Assembly: GCA_024742475.1 (NCBI GenBank)
Contig: JANSYI010000018.1
Location: 1-64,000, forward strand
Source of the DNA: a bacterium
Lineage (GTDB): Bacteria > Myxococcota_A > Polyangia > Nannocystales > Nannocystaceae
DNA: 64,000 bases
Direction: 5' to 3'
Part shown: in pieces, positions 14,755 to 22,573 of the stretch
Position numbering within the stretch: position 1 is the first letter of the stretch
Layout of the letters: the number at the start of each line of letters is the position of its first letter
Made by a program: the position numbers and the translations under genes
The notes under the pieces: generated by a model
What the model was told of the DNA's origin: nothing
The model's database searches: none
The model's input: the letters and a program-made list of their open reading frames with translations, nothing else

Positions 14755-16500
14755 TCACCTGCGGCGGCGCCGTAGGCCGAGCACACCGAGCAGCAGCAGC
14801 CCCCACCCGGACTCTCCCCCTTGCGAGCGGCAGCCGCAGCCCTGCTCGGGATCATCGGCCGGCGGCAGCGCGGCCGTGCTTGCGCCGCTCGTCTCCCCGC
14901 CAGTGGTCTCCTCGGGCTCTTCGGGCCCGTCGCCCGTACCGCCGCCGGTGCCTGCGATGTCGGAGGTCGAGCCGTCGCCACCGCTCGTGCTGCCGCCGTC
15001 CGACTCACCGACCGCGGTCCCGCGAACCGTGAGCACGACCGCGTCATCGGCCGGGCCACCGCCCCACGGGGGGTCGGCAAACCAGGTGACGCCTTCGTGC
15101 ACGAGCCCGAAGCTCTGCGTGACCGTGTCCTGCGAGGCGAGCGAGATGGTCATCGCGAACCGTCCGATCTCCCCTGGCTGCACGGTGGAGTCCACCGTCG
15201 CCGCGCGTGACTCGGCCGGCCACGCGTCGTCGTACAGCGGCGACTCGCCGTCACGGGGATCGGTGGGTGCCAGGAACGTCTGGCCCGGCTCCCACGGAAG
15301 ACCGCCGGTGTTCTCGAGCTCGATCCAAAGCTCGACCGACGCATCGACGGGCACCTCGATCACCTCGTCCTTCCAGGAGCGCTCCGACTCGAGCGCCGAG
15401 AACCACGCCAGGTCGGCGCGCAGCTCCCCCAGCCGCGGGTAGAGCAGCTCGCCGGGGCACGCCGTCGAGTTGCCGGGCCAGTCGCGGTGGCCGCGGATGT
15501 TGTCCTCGGCGGTGGAGATGTCCTCCATGCGCACCAGCGTCTGCACCAGCAGCTGGCCGCGCTGCATCATCTCATCGGTGGGTTGATGCCCCACCCCACC
15601 CACGCACTGCGACTGCGGCTCGTGATAGCAGCCGATGAAGCACACGGCGAGGTTGCCCGGGTTGTTGCCGCCACCGGTGGCCCCGCTGGTCAGCTCGACG
15701 CCGCGGCCTTCGTAGAGCGTGCCATCGAAGCCGACCAGCATCTGATAGGGGATGTCGCAGTAGCCCCCGCTGTCCATCGCGTAGGCCTGGGTGCCTTGAA
15801 GCCGCTCGATCACCGAGCCGTTGGCCGTCTGCGGCCCGGCGGTGTGGTGAATGGCCATGCGGTACCAGTCGTCCTCGACGGACGAACATTGGGTGGGACG
15901 TGCATCCCACTCCTCGCGCGTGATGACGCCGATCGTCTCGAGCTCGGCTGGGATCGCCATCTGCGGGTCCTGGCGCGCCACGAACGACCGCGACGCGCGC
16001 CCGACATCGGGAAACCGCGGCTCGACCAGCTCCCACTGCAGATCGCCCACCGCGTGGTTACGGCTGTCGCGAATGCGAAGCTGGGCGCAGGCGTAGCGCG
16101 CGTCGAGGTCGACCACCGCGACGTGCAGCTCCCCGCCGGTGTACGTCTCCTCGAGCGTCGTCCAGGGGCCGGCCCCCGCGGTGGTGCACGCGCCGTCTGA
16201 GTCCGCAGCCAAGCCGCGCGCCTGCACGACCGCGCCGCCTGCATCGCCGACCGAGAGCATGGCGGCCACGCGAGAGCCCCCCTCGGCGCCGTCATCCGCC
16301 GGCTCGGCCTGGACCGCCGGCGACACGCGCCACTGCCCTTGCCCATCGTTCTGGAGGGTCCAGCTGGCCGCCCGCGCCGCACGGTCGTCGTTGCGATCGG
16401 GCACGACGTGCTCACGCGCCAACGCGTCGGAGGGAAGCAGCGCCCCCACGACCAGCACGTTCAACAAGTTCAACAAGTTCAACCGACCCCGATCCGACAT
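14755..16500 (-). CDS. secreted N-acetylmuramoyl-L-alanine amidase (PGRP/amidase_2) with MYXO-CTERM-like tail
   Basis: 581 residues. A signal peptide (residues 1-28) leads to an N-terminal beta-rich domain (about 45-180), then a PGRP/amidase_2 domain (about 187-370). Zinc-ligand candidates are His218/219 in AIHHTAGP, Tyr252, His338 in GHRDWPGN and Cys348 in TACPG, so it is probably catalytically active. It would cut the lactyl-peptide bond between MurNAc and the stem peptide. A third beta-sandwich-like domain (about 375-490) and a Gly/Ser/Thr/Asp/Glu linker follow. The tail has GCGCR, a hydrophobic helix (WGLLLLGVLGL) and RRRRR, matching the MYXO-CTERM sorting layout of surface-anchored myxobacterial proteins. 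It lies 55 bp downstream of the GHL10 gene on the same strand. Confidence 0.93.
   Translation of the reverse strand: MSDRGRLNLLNLLNVLVVGALLPSDALAREHVVPDRNDDRAARAASWTLQNDGQGQWRVSPAVQAEPADDGAEGGSRVAAMLSVGDAGGAVVQARGLAADSDGACTTAGAGPWTTLEETYTGGELHVAVVDLDARYACAQLRIRDSRNHAVGDLQWELVEPRFPDVGRASRSFVARQDPQMAIPAELETIGVITREEWDARPTQCSSVEDDWYRMAIHHTAGPQTANGSVIERLQGTQAYAMDSGGYCDIPYQMLVGFDGTLYEGRGVELTSGATGGGNNPGNLAVCFIGCYHEPQSQCVGGVGHQPTDEMMQRGQLLVQTLVRMEDISTAEDNIRGHRDWPGNSTACPGELLYPRLGELRADLAWFSALESERSWKDEVIEVPVDASVELWIELENTGGLPWEPGQTFLAPTDPRDGESPLYDDAWPAESRAATVDSTVQPGEIGRFAMTISLASQDTVTQSFGLVHEGVTWFADPPWGGGPADDAVVLTVRGTAVGESDGGSTSGGDGSTSDIAGTGGGTGDGPEEPEETTGGETSGASTAALPPADDPEQGCGCRSQGGESGWGLLLLGVLGLRRRRR
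16459..16483. repeat. 9-bp tandem repeat in amidase signal-peptide coding region
   Basis: GTTCAACAA is repeated at 16459-16467 and 16468-16476, with a partial third copy GTTCAAC at 16477-16483. On the coding strand it encodes LNLLNLLN in the signal peptide's hydrophobic core. In-frame 9-bp units could expand or contract by slippage and change the length of the signal core. Confidence 0.85.
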
Positions 16501-16555
16501 CGCGGCCAGGATAGATCGGTTACGTGTCCCCTGGGGACCCTTTCTAGCGTCCGCT

Positions 16556-18172
16556 TCAGAGCTCGACGAGCACGCCGTCGCTCTCGACCCCGCTGCGCGC
16601 GGCAGCGCTCACCGCCCACGACCCCGCGCCGAGCGTGATGGCCGTCTGCGTGGCGGGTACGAGGCGCTCGAGGGCGAACCCGTCCCCCTCGTCTCGGTAG
16701 ACCGCCCACGCCCGCAGCGGCGTGTCGTCGCGCGGCGTCAAGGTGACGGTCTCGCCCTCGACCTCGGCATACGGCGCCGGCACCTCGTCACCGATGCGCG
16801 CCGCCAGCGGGGGCGTGAGCACGGGCTGGTCGTAGAACGTCTCGACCAGCGCCGTCCCCACCCCGAGCGTGTCCGACTCGAGCGGCTCGATATGAAAGTA
16901 GATGTTGCCCATCGATCCGAGATCCCTGTAAACCCGCGAAATCTCGACCTGATCCAGCAGTTCGTCGACATCCCAGGCGCTGCTCGACCCCACCTGCGAC
17001 AGGTAGTTGCCCGTGAAGATGTACCTGCCCTCGGAGGTCATGCTCGACCACCACTCGAGCAGCGGCTCGTACGCCTGCTGCGTCTGCGTGGTGGGCCAGT
17101 AGAGCTGCGGCGCGAGGTAGTCCACCCAGCCCTCGTCCATCCACAGCAGAGGGTCGGCGAAGATCTCGGCGTACTGATCCAACCCGACGATGCCCTCGGG
17201 CATGCCCGGCCGGTAGATGCCGAACGGCGAAATGCCGAAACGAATGTGATCTCGCGTACCGACGATGCTCTCGTAGAGCACCTCGACCAACTGGTTGACG
17301 TTGTCGCGCCGCCAGTCGTCGAGGCTCAGATCGCCGCCGCCGTCTTGGTAGTCGCCGTACGTCGAGCCGTCGGGGAACGGGCTGCCGTTGGGATAGGGGT
17401 AGAAGTAGTCGTCGAAGTGGATCCCGTCGACGTCGTAGCGGTCGATGATGTCGAGCACCACGTCGATGGTGCGCTCTTGGACCGGCTCGGCGCCGGGATC
17501 CATCCACAGGAGGTTGCCGTACTCGTAGGCGTAGCCCGCCTGCTCGAGCGCGATGTGTCCAGGCGCCAGAGCGCTGCTCAGGCTCGACTTGGCGCGATAG
17601 GGGTTGACCCACGCGTGCACCTCGATGCCCATGGGGTGCGCTTGCTCGATGAGGTAGGCCAGCGGGTCGAAGCCTGGATCTTCGCCTTGTGCTCCGGTGA
17701 GGAAGCGCGACCAGGGCTCGAGCGGGGAGTCGTAGAGCGCGTCGGACTCCGGACGCACCTGAAAGATGATCGCGTTGAGCCGGTGGGCGGCGGCGACGTC
17801 GAGCAGCGCCCGCAGTTCGGCCTGCGACGCCTCGACGCTGAGGCTCTGGCTGCTCGGGTAGTTGATGTTGGAGACCGTCGCGATCCAGGCGGCTCGAAAC
17901 TCCCGCGCGTGCGACACCGCGGCGGTGGGCTGCTCGGGCAGCGCGCCGGTGGAGGTGTCGGCCTCTCCACTGGAGGCATCGGGCGCTTCGGTCGTGCCGC
18001 CAGCCGAGCCGGTCGTCTGCGGCGAGTCGCTCGTGCTCTGCTCCCCCTCGGAGCCACCCGTTCCCGCCGAGACGTCGGTCTCGCCGTCCCAGGCCTGAGG
18101 TCCCGCGTCCTGAGCACACGCGCCGAGACCCAGCGCAGCCCCCAGCAGCGCGACGATGCGATGTCCGTCCAT
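16556..18172 (-). CDS. GHL10-family (DigH/YddW-like) glycoside hydrolase lipoprotein
   Basis: 538 residues from ATG 18172. The leader MDGHRIVALLGAALGLGAC is a lipoprotein signal with Cys at 19. It is followed by ~65 residues of Ser/Thr/Gly/Glu/Asp-rich linker. The GHL10 (DUF187) TIM-barrel is recognised by EFRAAWIATVSNINYPS, HRLNAIIFQVRPESDALY, GIEVHAWVNPYRA, DVDGIHFDDYFYPYP (the acidic active-site region) and RFGISPFGIYRPG. A small beta domain ends the protein. E. coli DigH of this family cuts glycan strands already stripped of stem peptides by amidases. Here a PGRP amidase gene follows on the same strand, which fits a paired role. The GTG at 18181 is an alternative start. Confidence 0.93.
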   Translation of the reverse strand: MDGHRIVALLGAALGLGACAQDAGPQAWDGETDVSAGTGGSEGEQSTSDSPQTTGSAGGTTEAPDASSGEADTSTGALPEQPTAAVSHAREFRAAWIATVSNINYPSSQSLSVEASQAELRALLDVAAAHRLNAIIFQVRPESDALYDSPLEPWSRFLTGAQGEDPGFDPLAYLIEQAHPMGIEVHAWVNPYRAKSSLSSALAPGHIALEQAGYAYEYGNLLWMDPGAEPVQERTIDVVLDIIDRYDVDGIHFDDYFYPYPNGSPFPDGSTYGDYQDGGGDLSLDDWRRDNVNQLVEVLYESIVGTRDHIRFGISPFGIYRPGMPEGIVGLDQYAEIFADPLLWMDEGWVDYLAPQLYWPTTQTQQAYEPLLEWWSSMTSEGRYIFTGNYLSQVGSSSAWDVDELLDQVEISRVYRDLGSMGNIYFHIEPLESDTLGVGTALVETFYDQPVLTPPLAARIGDEVPAPYAEVEGETVTLTPRDDTPLRAWAVYRDEGDGFALERLVPATQTAITLGAGSWAVSAAARSGVESDGVLVEL

Positions 18173-18246
18173 CACCCGCACGATACATCACACCGGCGCT
18201 CGACCCGCTCCCCCGACGCAGTGAAAGCACAGTAGCCTCCATCGCA

Positions 18247-18894
18247 ATGAGTTCCGCACACGTGGACCAAGTCGCCGCCGTCTTCGACCGCTGGGCAGAC
18301 GCGGGTCGAGCCGAGGGCATGGAACGCGGGCACGGCCCGACCGCGCGCCCTGCCTTCGATCGCCTGCAGGTGGGCCTCGGCTCTCGCTACCTCGACGTGG
18401 GATGCGGCAACGGCTACACGGTGCGCTGGGCCTTGGCCCGAGGCGCGCAAGCGATCGGCATCGACGCTTCGCCTCGCATGATCGAGCGGGCACGGGCGCA
18501 GACGGAGGGCGAGGCAACGTATGCGGTCGCTCGCTTTCCCGAGCACGACCTCGACCTCCTCGCCGAGGGATCGCTCGACGCGGTGTTCTCGATGGAGGTC
18601 TTCTACTACCTGCCCGACGTCGACGCGGCCGTCGCCGAGGTCGCCCGCTTGCTCGCGCCGGGCGGACACTTCGCCTGCATCGTCGACTTCTACGCCGAGA
18701 ACGAGGCGAGTCACGGCTGGCCCGACGACCTCGGCGTCTCGATGCACCTGCTCTCCGAGGCTCAGTGGGCGCGCAGCTTCGAGACGGCCGGCTTGGCCGT
18801 GGTCGAGCAGACCCGGCTGCGCGAAGCGACGCCCGAGGATCCGGCGTGGAAGCGCGAGCAAGGGTCGCTGCTCACGCTCGGCCGCCGACCCTGA
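18247..18894 (+). CDS. class I SAM-dependent methyltransferase
   Basis: 215 residues, soluble. SAM-binding motif I YLDVGCGNGY is at 48-57 and the acidic ribose-binding residue is in GIDAS (Asp73). Motif II-like segments follow: SLDAVFSMEVFYYLPDVDAAVAEVARLLAPGGHFACIVDFY. This is the Methyltransf_11/25 fold. The acceptor cannot be inferred. A Trp/Glu-rich C-terminal part may shape the substrate pocket. It is divergent from the GHL10 gene, with 74 bp between starts. The downstream small gene begins 69 bp after its stop. Confidence 0.88.
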   Translation: MSSAHVDQVAAVFDRWADAGRAEGMERGHGPTARPAFDRLQVGLGSRYLDVGCGNGYTVRWALARGAQAIGIDASPRMIERARAQTEGEATYAVARFPEHDLDLLAEGSLDAVFSMEVFYYLPDVDAAVAEVARLLAPGGHFACIVDFYAENEASHGWPDDLGVSMHLLSEAQWARSFETAGLAVVEQTRLREATPEDPAWKREQGSLLTLGRRP

Positions 18895-18963
18895 GTGTCG
18901 TGTCATCCTACGCTCGTGCGACGCTTCGGCCCCCCTGACGAGCCCCCCGCAGACCCCGGCCCG

Positions 18964-19164
18964 ATGCAAATCGAGATCCCGGGCAAGACCGCGATGCTCT
19001 TGGTCAAGCTCGCCGAGGACATCGGCGCCAAGACACCGGGCGAAGTGGTCGGGCAGGCGCTCGGGTTGATGCAGATGCTGCGTTCGGCATCGGCCGGCGG
19101 CCGACGGGTCGTGGTGCGCGACCCGGCGACCGGGCACGAGACCGACCTGGCGCTCGGCCTGTGA
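18964..19164 (+). CDS. small ribbon-helix-helix-like protein
   Basis: 66 residues from ATG 18964 (MQIEIPGKTAMLLVKLAED). One beta-strand is followed by two helices (LLVKLAEDIGA; PGEVVGQALGLMQMLRSASAGG) and a C-terminal RRVVVRDPATGHETDLAL strand pair. This resembles small bacterial RHH-type proteins that read '..VLRRALALLDLA..GG.LVV.D..G.E..I.L', often antitoxin-like regulators. I see no toxin gene beside it. The frame is open from 18895 but the upstream part is Pro-rich and unlikely. Function is not assigned. Confidence 0.6.
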   Translation: MQIEIPGKTAMLLVKLAEDIGAKTPGEVVGQALGLMQMLRSASAGGRRVVVRDPATGHETDLALGL

Positions 19165-19197
19165 ACCGCACCTCACCGTCGCCGGTGGCCGTGTAGC

Positions 19198-19217
19198 GGC
19201 CCGTTGCCCCACGGGCC
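19198..19217 (+). terminator. hairpin downstream of the RHH-like gene
   Basis: GGCCCGT (19198-19204) and ACGGGCC (19211-19217) pair perfectly around a 6-nt loop, 33 bp after the stop at 19164. There is no T-run, so it may be a weak terminator or only a structured 5' region of the next gene, whose start lies 46 bp downstream. Confidence 0.4.
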
Positions 19218-19262
19218 CAGAGGGCACTACCGGCGATCGGGCACCCGTGCGACGCTTCGAGC

Positions 19263-21161
19263 GTGACCGAGTCGCTCGCCAACATGCAGGCGGTCAAGCC
19301 CAAGGGCCCCAAGATCTTCATCGGACTCCTGGGGCTCGCCGCCGCCTCGGGCGTAGCCTGGTTCTTCCTCGGCCGAGCGCCCGGCCCCGTGGGCGAGCCC
19401 GAGGACCCGAGCAAGATCCTGCTCGTCGGCGAAGACGACCCCGCCGCGCCGATGCTCGAGCAGATGGGCTTCGAGGTCGAGCAACGCACGATGGCCGACG
19501 CGGCCAGCCAGGGGCGCAGCGCGGGCAGCAGCGCACAGAGCGACATCGACGCTGCGCTCCACTATGCCGACAGCTCGGGCTACGGATACGTCGCGTTCGC
19601 CAACGCCTCGAGCGTGGACTTTGGCGCGCGCGAGGTCAGCCCCGAGTCATCGGCCGTCTCGGCGCACCACCGTTACGCCGTGTTCAGCGTGGGCGACCTC
19701 GCGACCCCTGCCACGACCGTGACCGTCGACCCCAACGAACCGCTGTACGAGGTGCCTCCGCACGCCGAGCTCGTGCGCGCGCTGTTCGAGCAGGAGAAGC
19801 TCGCGGCCACGCTGGTGGGCGAGAACAACCTGTCGATCGAGGCGCAGCCGCTGTTCGAACGCATCCGCCCTGCGGTCGAGCTCAAGGGCGCCTTCGGCAT
19901 GGTCGAGCAGAAGGCCGTCTCCGCCGCGAAGCGCATGCGCGAGTACGTCATCGACGCGGAGGAAGCCGACCCGAAGCCGACGCTGCTCACCGAGGACCTC
20001 GAGCGAGCGCACGGCTACGCGCTGGCCAACGGATCGGTCCTCCTCCTGCTCGACGCGCCAATCCTGCAAGACCCCGCCACCAGCAAGGTCCGGCTCGAGT
20101 GGACCTCGGACACGCGCGCGTGGACGGTCGACCTCGCCAGTGGCGAGCGCACGCGATGTGAAGCCGCCGACCGCATCCGGCCTGACTCGGTCGAGGTCCA
20201 CGCCAACGGCGCGACGCTGTTGAGCCGATGGGGTGACGACGAGCTCATGGTGTTCACCGTCGACCCCAAGACGCCGGGGTGCGCGCTGAAGACTGCCGGC
20301 ACCATCGCCGAGCGAGCGGGCCGATGGGGCCAGGCCAACGCCTCTGGCCGAGTGGTTCGCGCGGTCCTCGACGAGCAGGAGTACGTCGCAGAGCTGCACA
20401 CGCCCGATGAACCCCACCCCGTGACCTGGTCGCTGTCCGGATGCACGAAGGTCAGCCGCCCGATCTGGCTCAGCGAGACGCACATCGCGACGGCGTGCGA
20501 GTACCGGCCGCCGGATCCACCACCGCCCAGCGCGCTCGTCGAAGACCCCGATGGCGAAGACTCGGTCGACGCGGCCGAGGAGGACGCGGTGGAGCCGACT
20601 CCGCAGCAGTGGTGGATCTACATGGTCGACACCACCGATGGCACCACCCTCGCCTACCCGGTCCCCCAGGAGTTCGGCTACAACTCCACGCTCACGTACA
20701 GGCCCACCGGGGGCGGGCTCGTCATCCTCGCCGAGCGCGGCAGCCTCCACAGCTACACCTTCGCGCTCGACACGGCGGCCCTCTTCGCAACTCCCCCCGC
20801 AGACCCCCAGCGGACCAAGCCTGCGTTCGTCGAGGGCGAGGGCATCGTCACCGCCCTGCTGCCCACCGCGGCCAAGGCAGAGGAGCTCGAATTCGAGGGG
20901 TCCCCTGGCGAGGTCGCCGTGACGCCCGATGGTAGCGCGCTCGTCTTCGGTGCTGATCGTTCCGGCGAGTTCGACCGGAACCTGGCGGTCTTCGACTTTG
21001 CGACCGGCCGCACGCGCCGAATCGCAATCAACGAGTGGGCGCGTCACGGCGACCCGACCATCGGCCCCGACGGTCGCACGGTCGTGTTCAACAGCACCTA
21101 CAGCACGCCCGGCTACGGGCGCGCCACCGTGGCGCAGACGGTGTCGCTCGAGCGCCCATGA
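19263..21161 (+). CDS. membrane-anchored protein with TolB-like propeller repeats
   Basis: 632 residues from GTG 19263. A short cytoplasmic N-terminus leads to one membrane helix (about 18-36, FIGLLGLAAASGVAWFFLG). The large extracytoplasmic part has a Glu/Asp-rich spacer (about 425-450), and the C-terminus carries PD40/TolB-type beta-propeller text such as GEVAVTPDGSALVFGADRSGEFDRNLAVFDFATG and DPTIGPDGRTVVFNS. The middle portion is not recognised. Propellers of this type bind partner proteins at the envelope. The role is otherwise unknown. A short gap (34 bp) separates it from the TerB-like gene, so both may be in one transcript. Confidence 0.75.
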   Translation: MTESLANMQAVKPKGPKIFIGLLGLAAASGVAWFFLGRAPGPVGEPEDPSKILLVGEDDPAAPMLEQMGFEVEQRTMADAASQGRSAGSSAQSDIDAALHYADSSGYGYVAFANASSVDFGAREVSPESSAVSAHHRYAVFSVGDLATPATTVTVDPNEPLYEVPPHAELVRALFEQEKLAATLVGENNLSIEAQPLFERIRPAVELKGAFGMVEQKAVSAAKRMREYVIDAEEADPKPTLLTEDLERAHGYALANGSVLLLLDAPILQDPATSKVRLEWTSDTRAWTVDLASGERTRCEAADRIRPDSVEVHANGATLLSRWGDDELMVFTVDPKTPGCALKTAGTIAERAGRWGQANASGRVVRAVLDEQEYVAELHTPDEPHPVTWSLSGCTKVSRPIWLSETHIATACEYRPPDPPPPSALVEDPDGEDSVDAAEEDAVEPTPQQWWIYMVDTTDGTTLAYPVPQEFGYNSTLTYRPTGGGLVILAERGSLHSYTFALDTAALFATPPADPQRTKPAFVEGEGIVTALLPTAAKAEELEFEGSPGEVAVTPDGSALVFGADRSGEFDRNLAVFDFATGRTRRIAINEWARHGDPTIGPDGRTVVFNSTYSTPGYGRATVAQTVSLERP

Positions 21162-21195
21162 CTCCGTCGCGTGCCGTGCTAACGTCGAGCCCGAC

Positions 21196-21564
21196 ATGGC
21201 CAACGACGACGCTCTGTCCTCCCTCGCATTCCTCTATCTGACCTTCAGCCACGCCACCGACGGCGCGCTGACGATGGAGGAGATGCGAACCCTCGCGGAC
21301 AAGGTCAAGCGCTGGGCGCCCGAGGCCGACCTCAAAGAGATCGGGTCCGTCATTCAGGGCGCCGTTGCCGAGTACAAGCAGGTGCCTGCGGGGCAGCACC
21401 TCGACGCCGCACGCCAAAAAGCCGCCGCGCTCGCGTCGATCGGCGACGCGGCCGTGCGCGCACGCATCATCGCAGACCTCGAGTCCATCGCCAGCGCCGA
21501 CGGCAGCGTCTCGGAGGGCGAGCGCGCGTTCATCGACGAGCTCGGGGCGCAGTTCGGCGCCTGA
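21196..21564 (+). CDS. TerB-like domain protein
   Basis: 122 residues, all helical. It shows the TerB/DUF533-type pattern: a first acidic segment YLTFSHATDGALTMEEMRTLADKVKRW and a second related segment IADLESIASADGSVSEGERAFIDEL. Such 'DG.(L/V)...E' motifs are thought to bind divalent metal in TerB proteins. Start ATG 21196 was chosen because the longer frame upstream only shadows the previous gene. It is likely cytoplasmic, with role unknown. Tellurite resistance cannot be claimed without other ter genes, and none is nearby. Confidence 0.7.
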   Translation: MANDDALSSLAFLYLTFSHATDGALTMEEMRTLADKVKRWAPEADLKEIGSVIQGAVAEYKQVPAGQHLDAARQKAAALASIGDAAVRARIIADLESIASADGSVSEGERAFIDELGAQFGA

Positions 21565-21566
21565 GC

Positions 21567-21761
21567 CTACGCGACGCGCCCGCTGAGACTCGCTTCGGGC
21601 AGACTCGCCGCGACGAAGTCTTCGGTCGCGGCGCGCAGCTCCCGGGGGTCGTGGGCGAACAGCTGCTCCTCGAGGTGCACGAAGGGCGCGATCGCCTTCC
21701 ACAAGTGAATGCTTCGCGGCGGCTGCAGCGGAAGCAGAAACGAGGGCGCGCCAACGGTCAC
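21567..21761 (-). CDS. possible small hypothetical protein or gene remnant
   Basis: An open frame of about 64 codons from GTG 21761 (TTG 21803 is also possible). The translation VTVGAPSFLLPLQPPRSIHL...IAPFVHLEEQLFAHDPRELRAATEDFV has a protein-like amino-acid mix, unlike most shadow frames here. It fills an otherwise empty 276-bp gap between convergent genes. I recognise no family and see no ribosome site. It may be a remnant of a larger gene. Confidence 0.35.
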   Translation of the reverse strand: MTVGAPSFLLPLQPPRSIHLWKAIAPFVHLEEQLFAHDPRELRAATEDFVAASLPEASLSGRVA

Positions 21762-21840
21762 GGATCTCTCGTGCCGTCGTCGAGCATCCCGCCCCAGTGA
21801 CAAGGCGGTCCGCGATGGGCGGCCGGCGGCCCGAAAAGGG

Positions 21841-22452
21841 CTAGGCCCCGAACGCCTGCGTCCAGTAGATGCCGAACTGGGCGCCCGTGCCCGAGAATGT
21901 GCCCACGCCGAGGTCCTCGAAGTCGGGGTTCATGATGTTGCTGCAGTGCCCGGGGCTGTCCATCCACCCCTGCATCACGGCCTGCGGCGTGGGCTGCCCG
22001 GCGGCGATGTTCTCGCCAGCGGTGAAGTAGCTGTACCCCGCCTGCTCCATGCGCACGAAGGGGTCCTCGCCGTCGGGATTGTTGTGGTCGAAGTAGTTGC
22101 GCTCGGCCATGTCCTTGGAGTGCACGCGGGCCGCACAGCGCAGCGCGGGGTGCATCGTCAGCGGGCCGGCGGGTCCGAAGGACTGTCCACCACAGTTCGC
22201 GCCCTGCGATCGCGCCTCGTTGACGAGGATGAGGACCTCCTCTTCGAACTCGGTCATCGTGCTGTCCCACGAGGACACATCGGCGCAGTAGGCATTGGAG
22301 GGGACGACGTCTCCACCTCCGCTGGGGTCCGCACCGCTGTCTCCCGCGCCCATCGCGTCGGTGTCGCCTTCGGTGTCGCCCTCGGCGTCGGAGACGTCAC
22401 AAGCGCTCAGCGAGAGGGTGAGGCCCACGATGACGGTCCACGACGCGCGCAT
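21841..22452 (-). CDS. CAP/SCP-domain lipoprotein
   Basis: 203 residues from ATG 22452. The signal MRASWTVIVGLTLSLSAC has Cys at 18. A ~35-residue Asp/Gly/Glu linker leads to a CAP (SCP/PR1-like) domain: LILVNEARSQGANCGG, HPALRCAARVHSKDMAERNYFDH (His/Glu cavity residues), YSYFTAGENIAAG, VMQGWMDSPGHCSNIMNPDFEDLGVG and a final FGIYWTQAFG. The bacterial CAP layout is complete, with all the usual motifs and two probable disulfide cysteines. CAP lipoproteins are extracytoplasmic and of varied or unknown function. It is divergent from recC, with 121 bp between starts. Confidence 0.9.
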   Translation of the reverse strand: MRASWTVIVGLTLSLSACDVSDAEGDTEGDTDAMGAGDSGADPSGGGDVVPSNAYCADVSSWDSTMTEFEEEVLILVNEARSQGANCGGQSFGPAGPLTMHPALRCAARVHSKDMAERNYFDHNNPDGEDPFVRMEQAGYSYFTAGENIAAGQPTPQAVMQGWMDSPGHCSNIMNPDFEDLGVGTFSGTGAQFGIYWTQAFGA

Positions 22453-22573
22453 GCGGCGATGATAGCAACCGCGACCGAGAGATCTCGCCTCGAGCCGCCC
22501 GAAAACCGTCCAGACGGTCGCAGACGCGCTTGATTGCCGGGCCTGCAGGCGGGATGTTCGACCGTCGCTCGCC

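Noticed and set aside
19647..21203. Minus-strand frame of about 518 codons
   Set aside because: Antisense to the TolB-like gene; no recognisable motif and skewed composition.
21196..21564. Tellurite-resistance operon
   Set aside because: Only a single TerB-like domain gene is present without other ter genes, so resistance cannot be inferred.
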